From Planctomycetaceae bacterium (lineage in GTDB: Bacteria > Planctomycetota > Planctomycetia > Pirellulales > Pirellulaceae): a stretch of 5,211 nt of DNA. Position numbers and translations under genes: made by a program. The stretch is taken from contig DMPQ01000129.1 in the NCBI GenBank assembly GCA_003455945.1, positions 1 through 5,211 on the forward strand, in the 5' to 3' direction. The notes under the pieces were generated by a model. It was not told the DNA's origin and searched no databases. It saw only the letters and a list, made by a program, of their open reading frames with translations. Below, one piece after another: positions 1-5,211 of this stretch; the stretch's first letter is position 1, and the number at the start of each line of letters is the position of its first letter.

Positions 1-70
1 CCGAAGCGCAGCGCCGGGATCCCAGTGCTCTCCAGCCCGAAACGCCCAACGCAGAAACCCTTGGTGCCTC

Positions 71-80
71 TTTTCGAAAA
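71..80. repeat. 10-base perfect palindrome
   Basis: The sequence TTTTCGAAAA reads the same on both strands. It lies one base left of the hairpin at 82-103. It could be a protein binding site, or supply the T-run after that hairpin when read on the minus strand. Its function is unknown. Confidence 0.5.
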
Positions 81-81
81 C

Positions 82-103
82 ATGCGACCGGGGGCGGTCG
101 CAT
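82..103. repeat. Perfect 9-bp inverted repeat, GGGG loop
   Basis: The arms ATGCGACCG (82-90) and CGGTCGCAT (95-103) are exact reverse complements around a four-base loop GGGG. On the plus strand no T-run follows (TACGCC), so it is a poor plus-strand terminator. On the minus strand the stem is followed by GTTTTC, so a weak Rho-independent terminator for a leftward transcript is possible, but no leftward gene is visible to its right. An operator or a repeated intergenic element is an equal alternative. Confidence 0.55.
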
Positions 104-110
104 TACGCCA

Positions 111-120
111 GACGTACGTC
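111..120. repeat. 10-base perfect palindrome
   Basis: The sequence GACGTACGTC is its own reverse complement. It is the third perfect inverted repeat within 50 bases. Its symmetry would suit a dimeric regulator, but no regulator gene or second copy is visible in the window. Confidence 0.45.
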
Positions 121-263
121 CGACGGGACCGCTTGGTGGCAACACAGTGGCGGCGGACTTGCGGCTCAGTTAACCTGAAGCGGTCGCCCGGGAGAATTCG
201 GATCGCGTGGTCGGCGGCCCCTTGCCGAACCGATCCCCGATCCGATCGTTCTCGTCGCGAACT

Positions 264-299
264 CCCCACAACCCCGCCCCAACGACTCCTCCCGATCCC
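264..299 (-). other. G-rich minus strand tract, possible G-quadruplex
   Basis: The plus strand carries C-runs at 264-267, 272-275, 277-280, 291-293 and 297-299. On the minus strand three G4 runs are separated by short loops of one and four bases, with a fourth run of three G after a ten-base loop. This meets only a relaxed quadruplex definition, because that loop exceeds seven bases. In a GC-rich genome it may be chance. Confidence 0.3.
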
Positions 300-315
300 G
301 ATGCGGTGTCGCTCG

Positions 316-338
316 GTCGAGACGACTTGTCGCTCGAC
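316..338 (+). repeat. Hairpin with one bulged base in the leader
   Basis: Arms GTCGAG (316-321) and CTCGAC (333-338) pair exactly. After a bulged A at 322, CGAC (323-326) can pair with GTCG (329-332) apart from the innermost pair. No T-run follows, so this is not a typical intrinsic terminator. If transcription starts upstream of it, it would be part of the 5' leader of the operon. Confidence 0.4.
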
Positions 339-421
339 GCGGCACTGACGTGCAACCGATCCGGTCGCGGTGCGATCAGGCGCCGCCGAGCGGCATCGGT
401 CCGTTCCGCGTTCGACGCCTC

Positions 422-443
422 GGCGGCGATTCCGGTCGCCGCC
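422..443 (+). repeat. Perfect 8-bp GC-rich hairpin in the leader
   Basis: Arms GGCGGCGA (422-429) and TCGCCGCC (436-443) are exact reverse complements around the six-base loop TTCCGG. Seven of the eight pairs are G-C, so the RNA hairpin would be stable. No T-run follows. It lies about 135 bases before the ATPase start codon, and could affect leader folding or mRNA stability; no known riboswitch class is recognised. Confidence 0.45.
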
Positions 444-463
444 CAGCGCGGTCCGAACGATCG

Positions 464-475
464 TCCGGATCCGGA
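464..475. repeat. 12-base perfect palindrome
   Basis: TCCGGATCCGGA is self-complementary over all twelve bases and lies just after an eight-base palindrome, ACGATCGT (457-464), sharing one base with it. It could be an operator or an RNA folding element upstream of the ATPase gene. Palindromes built from CCGG and GATC words also arise by chance in GC-rich DNA. Confidence 0.35.
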
Positions 476-566
476 GGCGGCGCTGAAGCGAGGAACGCGC
501 GAACCACTTCGCGTAACCGTCGGGTGCGGGACGACGCGACGATTCGGTGACGAACGACCAGAGCCT

Positions 567-571
567 AGGAG
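567..571 (+). promoter_or_regulatory. Ribosome binding site deciding the ATPase start
   Basis: AGGAG lies eight bases before the ATG at 580, a good Shine-Dalgarno spacing. The in-frame GTG at 547 has no comparable site before it, so the ATG is preferred. Confidence 0.7.
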
Positions 572-579
572 CGAACGCG

Positions 580-1614
580 ATGGAGCAAGGTTCGGCGGTG
601 TCGAAACTGGCGGCGGCCCGGTCTCGGATCCGAGAGGAACTGGGGCGGGTGATCGTCGGGCAGGACGAGGTGATCGAGCAGATCCTGATCGCGATCTTCA
701 CGCGAAGTCACTGTCTGCTCGAAGGGGTCCCCGGTCTCGCGAAGACCCTGATGGTCAGCTCGCTCGCCCGGACGCTCGATCTGACCTTCTCGCGCATCCA
801 GTTCACTCCGGACCTGATGCCGGCGGACATCACCGGCACCGAGATCATCGAAGAGAACCGCTCGACCGGTCAGCGCGAGCGACGGTTTCTCGAAGGGCCG
901 CTCTTTTCGAACATCGTCCTGGCGGACGAGATCAATCGAACCCCTCCCAAGACTCAGGCCGCACTGCTCGAAGCGATGCAGGAGCGGCAGGTGACGGTCG
1001 GTCGTCAGAGGCACACGCTCCCCGATCCGTTCTTCGTGCTCGCGACCCAGAACCCGATCGAACAGGAAGGGACGTATCCGCTGCCGGAAGCGCAGCAGGA
1101 TCGCTTCATGTTCAAGGTGTTCGTGAAGTACCCGTCGTTCGTCGACGAGTTCGAGATCGCTCGGCGAACCACCGCCGGAGGGACGACCGAGATCCGACCG
1201 GTGCTGACCGGTGCGGAGATCAAGGCGTTGCAGGAGACGGTGCGCGAGGTGCCGATCTCGGACCACTGCATGCGGTACGCGATCATGCTGGTCCGTCAGA
1301 CGCGAGTCGGCGAACCGGGGACGCCGGACCACATCGCCGAGACGATCGGCTGGGGAGCCGGACCGCGAGCGGTGCAGTTCATGATCCTGGGAGGCAAGGC
1401 GCGAGCCCTGCTGCACGGACGGAACCAGGTCGACACCGAAGACATCCGCGAGCTTGCCAAGCCGGTGCTGCGTCACCGTCTGGCGGTCACGTTCGCCGCC
1501 GAAAGCGACGGGATCACTGCCGACGATGTCGTCGATCGCCTGATCCGGGAAACTCCGTCCAAGGAAGACGAGCTGTCGCGCGATGCCCGATTCCAGAAGA
1601 TTTTTGCATCCTGA
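580..1614 (+). CDS. MoxR-family AAA+ ATPase
   Basis: This encodes a 344-residue cytoplasmic AAA+ ATPase of the MoxR family, of typical family length. Visible motifs are a Walker A loop EGVPGLAKT (residues 48-56), a Walker B segment [10 protein letters not shown] (111-120, with D116 and E117), sensor 1 in LATQNPIE (154-161, N158), the arginine-finger region LPEAQQDRF (168-176, R175), and sensor 2 in GAGPRA (259-264, R263), where many relatives have GASPRA. The C-terminal lid follows, with the helical segment [17 protein letters not shown]. All core ATPase residues are present. Such proteins are thought to form ring oligomers that use ATP to remodel or insert cofactors into client proteins, with VWA proteins as partners. 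The start at 580 is chosen for its ribosome binding site; a GTG at 547 would add 11 residues with no conserved content. Its end overlaps the DUF58 gene by 32 bases. The client protein cannot be told from sequence. Confidence 0.97.
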   Translation: MEQGSAVSKLAAARSRIREELGRVIVGQDEVIEQILIAIFTRSHCLLEGVPGLAKTLMVSSLARTLDLTFSRIQFTPDLMPADITGTEIIEENRSTGQRERRFLEGPLFSNIVLADEINRTPPKTQAALLEAMQERQVTVGRQRHTLPDPFFVLATQNPIEQEGTYPLPEAQQDRFMFKVFVKYPSFVDEFEIARRTTAGGTTEIRPVLTGAEIKALQETVREVPISDHCMRYAIMLVRQTRVGEPGTPDHIAETIGWGAGPRAVQFMILGGKARALLHGRNQVDTEDIRELAKPVLRHRLAVTFAAESDGITADDVVDRLIRETPSKEDELSRDARFQKIFAS

Positions 1615-2485
1615 GGCGATCCGTCGCATCGCGCGGATGGACCTGCGGGCTCGGCATATCGTCGAGGGGCTGTTGTCGGGAATGCATCGCAGTCCCTACT
1701 TCGGTCAGTCGATCGAATTCCGGCAGCACCGCGAGTACGTCGCCGGCGACGATCTGCGCCACGTCGACTGGAAGGTCTGGGCGCGGCAGGACCGTCTGTA
1801 CGTCAAGCAGTTCGAGGAGGACACCAACCTCCGCTGCCTGATGCTGGTCGACGTTTCGGCCAGCATGCGCTACGGCGACGGCCCGCTCTCGAAGTACGAC
1901 TATGCCTGCACGGTCGCGGCGAGTCTGGCGTACTGGGTGCTCCGCCAACAGGACTCGATCGGACTGATGGCGTTCGACCGGACGGTCCGCGCTCGCCTGC
2001 CGGTCCGCAGTCGCCGCAACCAGCTGATGTCGATCATCGAGGCGCTGAACGTCGCCGAGCCGTCGGAGAAGACCGACCTCTTCGCGATCCTCCAGCAGGT
2101 CGCCGAAGACCATCCGAAACGAGGGATGGTCATCCTGGTTTCGGACCTGCTCGGCGATGTCGAACGGACCCTCAAGGGGCTCCGCTGGCTCCGTCAGCGC
2201 GGGCACGACGTGATGGTCTTCCACATCATGGACGACGACGAACTCGACTTTCCGTTCTCCGGGCCGACCCGGTTCGAAGGGCTCGAGTCGGACGACTTTC
2301 TGAACTGCAACCCGCGAGCGCTCCGTGATGCCTATCTGGAGTCGCTCGGGACCTTCCTCGATCGTTTACGTCGCGAGTGCGCCAAGCAGGTGGTCGACTA
2401 TGCCCTGATCCGTACCAGCGAGCCGCTCGATGCGGCGCTCGCCCGCTACATCAGTCATCGCCTCGCATCGATGGGGCGACGCTGA
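1583..2485 (+). CDS. DUF58 protein with VWA-like domain
   Basis: This encodes a 300-residue protein with no hydrophobic membrane segment or signal peptide, so it is probably cytoplasmic. The N-terminal half has the DUF58 signature: [18 protein letters not shown] (7-24), the G-HRSPY-G stretch at 33-41, and [20 protein letters not shown] (49-68). A VWA-like fold follows with an apparently complete metal site: DVSAS (D90, S92, S94), T164 in EKTDLF, and D188 in VSDLLGD. The start at 1583 is the first possible one after an in-frame TGA at 1541-1543, and it keeps the whole conserved N-terminus. No strong Shine-Dalgarno site precedes it, so translation may be coupled to the ATPase gene, which it overlaps by 32 bases. 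DUF58 proteins are almost always beside MoxR ATPases and are inferred to be their adaptor or client; no biochemical activity is established for this branch. Confidence 0.95.
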   Translation: MPDSRRFLHPEAIRRIARMDLRARHIVEGLLSGMHRSPYFGQSIEFRQHREYVAGDDLRHVDWKVWARQDRLYVKQFEEDTNLRCLMLVDVSASMRYGDGPLSKYDYACTVAASLAYWVLRQQDSIGLMAFDRTVRARLPVRSRRNQLMSIIEALNVAEPSEKTDLFAILQQVAEDHPKRGMVILVSDLLGDVERTLKGLRWLRQRGHDVMVFHIMDDDELDFPFSGPTRFEGLESDDFLNCNPRALRDAYLESLGTFLDRLRRECAKQVVDYALIRTSEPLDAALARYISHRLASMGRR

Positions 2486-2589
2486 GTCATCCGAGGCGTC
2501 GACCTGTCTCGACCCCCGACACCTCTCATCGATCTTCCCCGACACGTTCCGAAACCGAATCGTTCCGCCCGCGAGTCGCTGCCGTCATC
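2486..2589 (+). other. 104-base gap before the BatA-like gene
   Basis: The spacing differs from the overlapping junctions elsewhere in the cluster. It has two 9-base direct copies of CCCCGACAC (2514-2522 and 2537-2545, 23 bases apart) and two 7-base copies of CGTTCCG (2545-2551 and 2561-2567, 16 bases apart). No terminator hairpin, clear promoter or good Shine-Dalgarno site is visible. The BatA frame stays open through the gap back to a GTG at 2377, but has no ATG, GTG or TTG between. Confidence 0.5.
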
Positions 2590-5007
2590 ATGCTGCCGAA
2601 CCTCTTCTCGCCGTCGCCGATCGTCTGGGCCGGATTGCTCGGCCTGATGATCGCCCTGCCGGTGTTGATCCACCTGATCAACATGCTCCGGCATCGGCGC
2701 GTGAAGTGGGCGGCGATGGAGTTCCTGCTGCAGAGTCACAAGCGGCAGCGGAACTGGATCCGCCTGAAGCAGCTGATCCTGCTGCTGCTGCGGATCGCGG
2801 CGCTCGTCTCGGCGCTGCTGATGCTCGGCCAGGTCGGATGCCGCGATTCGCGTCTGGCCGCGCTCCTCGGCGGAAGGACCGTTCATCACTACGTGCTGGT
2901 CGACGACAGCTACAGCGTCGGCGCGGTCCAGCAGGGGCGCTCCGGTCTGGAACGGATGCGCGAGGCGCTCGTGACGCTCGGGCAGCAGTTCGATCGCGGC
3001 GGGGATCTGCGCGTGACGCTGATCCGTTTCTCGCGAGCCGCTGCGGCCGAGCGGATCGCATCCAGCGACCTGTCGTTCGAACAGCTCGCCGATCTCAACG
3101 GCGTCCGAGTCGACTCGGAGTTCGAGGTGCGATGGAACGAGACGGCCGATCGACTCGCTCTGTCGTCCTCGTCGGTCGGCCCCGACGGCGCGATCGCCGT
3201 AGCGCGGCAGCTGATCGAGGACCGGACCGAAGAGACCGCCCGCGTTCACCTGCTGAGCGACTTTCGGCGCAAGGAATGGGGGACCGGAGCCGAGGGAGGG
3301 AGCGGCGCCGGCAGTTCCGCGGCAGTCCGCGGCCTGACCGAGGCGGGGGCCGATGTCTCGCTGATCCGCTGCGTCCCCGGATCGGGGCCGAATCTCGGGA
3401 TCCGTTCGCTCGAAGCGGCCGGCAACATCCGCTCGGCCGGCGTTCCGGTGACGATGCGATTGACGGTCGAGAACCACGGCGACGAACCGGTCTCGAACGT
3501 GTCGGTCCGGATCCTCAGTCGTCCTTACGGCGAGAGTGAAGCCTCCCGTCGCGAGCCGACCGGCGGCGCCGATCCGGACGAACTGCCGACCGTCTTCTTC
3601 GAGTCGATCGATGCGCGGTCGGTCGCGGTGCGTGAGTTCCCGGTCTACTTCGCGCTCCCCGGCAAGCACGAGGTACGAGCGGTCCTGCCCGACGATTCGC
3701 TCGTCGACGACAACCTGCGCTGGTCGGTCCTCGAGATCGCTCAGTCGACTCAGGCGCTGCTGATCGACGGCTGGGAAGACTCCGGCGCGTTCTTCCTGAC
3801 GCTCGCCTTTCGTCCGGGACGTGCGTCGTCGGGAGTCGTGCCGGTGATCCGGACTTCCGATTCGCTCCGCGACCTTCGCGCAGCCGATCTCGCACCGTAC
3901 GACGTCATCTGGATGCTGCCGGCTCAGCGCGTCGAACCGGCGCTCGTCACGCTGCTCGAGCAGTACGTCCGCGACGGCGGCGGCGTGGCGATGTTCGTCG
4001 ACGAACGGACCGACCTCGACGCGTTCTCGGCTCAGTGGTACCGCGGCGGCGAAGGGCTTGCCGGACTGCCGCTCGAACGGATCGAGACGACGCCGACGTT
4101 CGACGAGGGAGAGATTCCCGATGTCGTCCCGACCGAGCACCCGCTCCTGGCGAGCTTCCGCGATCGGAACGATTCGTTCCTGAAGGTCGTGCAGATCTCG
4201 CGCTTCGCCGTTCCGCCGCTGACCTGGGATCCGGACGGCGAGGCCGATGTCGAGGTGGCGGCCGACGTGCGCGGCGATCGCCGCTGGCCGCTGATCGTCG
4301 AGAAGCGATTCGGCGCGGGGCGGACGGCGGTCATCACCACCGGAGCCGGAATCGGCTGGAACAATTGGCAGCGCAACCCGTCGTTCATCGTCGCGATGCT
4401 CGGACTGCAGGAACGGCTGTCCGCCGGTCGACACGGTCAGCCGGAGCGACTGGTCGGAGAGCCGGTGACGCTCGAACTGCCGAACGACACCTATCGCCCC
4501 GAAGTCGTCTTCGAGGTGCCGAGCGACGACCCGGCGGTTCCGTCGACCTACGAACGGACCGCCGTTCGAGCCGATGCGTCGGAACAGGCGCCGTGGAAGG
4601 TCGGCTTGGCCGATCCGACCCTCGAGGCGAGTGCCGACGACGAGACGAGTCTGCCGGGACTCTACACCGCCTGGGTCCCTCGCAGCTCGGGCGAGAGCGA
4701 GGCGTTTCGTTGGGCGGTCAACGTCGATCCGGCCGAGGGGAATCTCGCGGCACCGACGCGGCGCGAACTGACCGACCTGGTCGGCGGCGAGCAGGTCGAG
4801 GTGATCGACTGGGAAGATCTCGATCCGGATCCGCGACAACAGGCGGGAGCCGACCTGTCGCGCTGGTTGCTCCCGTGGCTCATCGCGATCCTCGTCGGCG
4901 AACAGGCGCTCGCCTACGCCATCAGCTATCACCCCGGACGACGAGTCGCCGGAGTGACCGGAGTCGCTACGGGCAAATCGACGGCCAAGGGAGGGGCAAC
5001 CCGATGA
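2590..5007 (+). CDS. BatA-like membrane protein with VWA domain
   Basis: This encodes an 805-residue inner-membrane protein. Residues 1-80 match the BatA N-terminal double-membrane region: a segment at about 11-31, a basic loop with RHRRVKWAAMEFLLQS (34-49), and a second segment at about 61-80. A VWA domain follows, with DDSYS (D105, S107, S109) and LLSDF (D224) as likely metal ligands. It is interrupted by a Gly/Ser-rich loop at about 231-245. Residues about 266-380 resemble a CARDB-like beta sandwich. Residues about 386-610 look like a class I glutamine-amidotransferase fold (YDVIWMLP, LLEQYVRDGGGVAMFVDE, GAGRTAVITTGAG) but contain no cysteine, so catalysis is unlikely. A last membrane segment (about 758-778) precedes a basic tail. 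The positive-inside rule puts the large domains in the periplasm. The start at 2590 is the only ATG at the N-terminus, though it lacks a clear ribosome binding site. Classical BatA is roughly 330 residues, so this is a long composite form. Its role in a MoxR-linked complex is inferred. Confidence 0.92.
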   Translation: MLPNLFSPSPIVWAGLLGLMIALPVLIHLINMLRHRRVKWAAMEFLLQSHKRQRNWIRLKQLILLLLRIAALVSALLMLGQVGCRDSRLAALLGGRTVHHYVLVDDSYSVGAVQQGRSGLERMREALVTLGQQFDRGGDLRVTLIRFSRAAAAERIASSDLSFEQLADLNGVRVDSEFEVRWNETADRLALSSSSVGPDGAIAVARQLIEDRTEETARVHLLSDFRRKEWGTGAEGGSGAGSSAAVRGLTEAGADVSLIRCVPGSGPNLGIRSLEAAGNIRSAGVPVTMRLTVENHGDEPVSNVSVRILSRPYGESEASRREPTGGADPDELPTVFFESIDARSVAVREFPVYFALPGKHEVRAVLPDDSLVDDNLRWSVLEIAQSTQALLIDGWEDSGAFFLTLAFRPGRASSGVVPVIRTSDSLRDLRAADLAPYDVIWMLPAQRVEPALVTLLEQYVRDGGGVAMFVDERTDLDAFSAQWYRGGEGLAGLPLERIETTPTFDEGEIPDVVPTEHPLLASFRDRNDSFLKVVQISRFAVPPLTWDPDGEADVEVAADVRGDRRWPLIVEKRFGAGRTAVITTGAGIGWNNWQRNPSFIVAMLGLQERLSAGRHGQPERLVGEPVTLELPNDTYRPEVVFEVPSDDPAVPSTYERTAVRADASEQAPWKVGLADPTLEASADDETSLPGLYTAWVPRSSGESEAFRWAVNVDPAEGNLAAPTRRELTDLVGGEQVEVIDWEDLDPDPRQQAGADLSRWLLPWLIAILVGEQALAYAISYHPGRRVAGVTGVATGKSTAKGGATR
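4990..4994 (+). promoter_or_regulatory. Strong ribosome binding site
   Basis: GGAGG, within the purine run GGGAGGGG (4989-4996), lies nine bases before the ATG at 5004. It is inside the end of the BatA-like gene and supports the start of the downstream gene. Confidence 0.75.
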
Positions 5008-5211
5008 ACGGACTCCCGATGCCTCTCGCTTCACCCGGCTTGTCGCTGCCGTCACTGCTGGCGCAGGAGGGTTCGCGCTCGTTCTTCGAAGCGGCTCCGC
5101 TGCTGCCGATTTCGGCCGGCTGGCAGGCGTTGGTGGCGATCGTGGTCGTCCTGCTGCTGGTCGCCTATGTCGTGCGGATGTACTGGCTCGACGGAGTCGA
5201 ACTGCCGCGCG
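5004..5211 (+). CDS. Partial membrane protein, N-terminus only
   Basis: The reading frame starts at an ATG overlapping the BatA-like stop codon (ATGA) and stays open to the right edge, giving 69 residues. It begins MNGLPMPLASPGLSL, has a polar stretch to about residue 39, then a strong membrane segment (about 41-57, rich in Val and Leu), and then VRMYWLDGVELPR. The ribosome binding site at 4990-4994 and the overlap make it a real gene translationally coupled to the upstream one. Only the membrane anchor is visible, so the product is not identified. In comparable planctomycete clusters this place is often held by a large membrane protein with VWA- or amidotransferase-like domains, and the VRMYWLDGVEL stretch would fit such a protein; this is inference from context. 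The N-terminus has no basic residue before R25, so a classical cleaved signal peptide is unlikely. Confidence 0.8.
   Translation, partial: MNGLPMPLASPGLSLPSLLAQEGSRSFFEAAPLLPISAGWQALVAIVVVLLLVAYVVRMYWLDGVELPR

Larger units (their letters stand above)
1..579. other. Upstream region without a supported gene
   Basis: No reading frame here looks like a convincing protein. One plus frame is open from the left edge to a TAA at 171-173, another from the edge to 348, and a minus frame starting at 83 runs off the left edge. All give arginine-, proline- or serine-rich or featureless peptides with no family motif, and their third codon positions lack the strong G/C preference of the operon genes. Longer plus frames that continue into the ATPase are out-of-frame shadows. 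What the region does hold is a group of inverted repeats at 71-120, a C-rich tract at 264-299, hairpins at 316-338 and 422-443, and a palindrome at 464-475. I found no convincing -35/-10 pair. It most likely contains the operon promoter and 5' leader, and perhaps the edge of an unseen gene on the left. Confidence 0.6.

Noticed and set aside
171..176. TAACCT as a -10 promoter element
   Set aside because: It fits the key -10 positions, but no TTGACA-like hexamer lies 16-19 bases upstream.
25..348. 107-residue plus-strand open frame from a GTG
   Set aside because: No ribosome binding site, Arg/Pro/Ser-rich product, and it crosses the inverted repeats and the C-rich tract.
547..579. Upstream GTG start for the MoxR ATPase
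   Set aside because: No Shine-Dalgarno site before it; the 11 extra residues are not conserved family sequence, and the ATG at 580 has AGGAG at eight bases.
565..1629. 354-residue open frame on the minus strand opposite the ATPase
   Set aside because: It mirrors the MoxR gene almost exactly and gives a charged, motif-free protein, as expected from codon bias.
207..1841. 544-residue plus-strand open frame spanning leader, ATPase and the start of the DUF58 gene
   Set aside because: It is out of frame with two genes of certain identity and encodes low-complexity Arg/Asp/Gly sequence.
2377..2589. N-terminal extension of the BatA-like protein from the GTG at 2377
   Set aside because: It would begin inside the DUF58 gene and add 71 polar residues before the membrane segment at which BatA proteins usually start.
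2455..5055. 866-residue open frame on the minus strand opposite the BatA-like gene
   Set aside because: It is the antisense shadow of a GC-rich gene; its product is Arg/Asp/Gln-rich with no family motif, while the plus frame has clear BatA and VWA features.

Overview
The window is GC-rich and carries a plus-strand gene cluster of the MoxR-DUF58-BatA type: a MoxR-family AAA+ ATPase, a soluble DUF58 protein with a von Willebrand A (VWA)-like fold, a large BatA-like membrane protein, and the first 69 codons of another membrane protein cut by the right edge. The gene order, the long BatA-like architecture (BatA N-terminus, VWA, beta-sandwich and glutamine-amidotransferase-like regions, C-terminal membrane anchor) and the weak or missing Shine-Dalgarno sites at two of four starts fit a planctomycete or a relative. 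That placement is inferred from family resemblance; the window holds no taxonomic marker.

Layout: positions 1-579 contain no gene I can support. The stretch 71-120 holds three close perfect inverted repeats, and 264-475 holds a C-rich tract, two hairpins and a 12-base palindrome, so this looks like a regulatory or leader region. The MoxR ATPase runs 580-1614. The DUF58 gene overlaps its end (1583-2485). A 104-base gap without a clear ribosome binding site precedes the BatA-like gene (2590-5007), whose stop overlaps the next start as ATGA (5004), after a strong ribosome binding site.

How the parts may work together: MoxR ATPases are commonly paired with VWA proteins, and are thought to act as chaperone-like remodelling machines whose targets are selected by metal-binding VWA domains. 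Here the ATPase and DUF58 protein would be cytoplasmic. The BatA-like protein would place a second VWA domain and a non-catalytic-looking amidotransferase-like domain outside the inner membrane. Bat loci have been linked to stress tolerance and envelope functions in other bacteria, but the substrate here is unknown. The system type is known; the least ordinary parts are the structured upstream region and the composite BatA-like protein.
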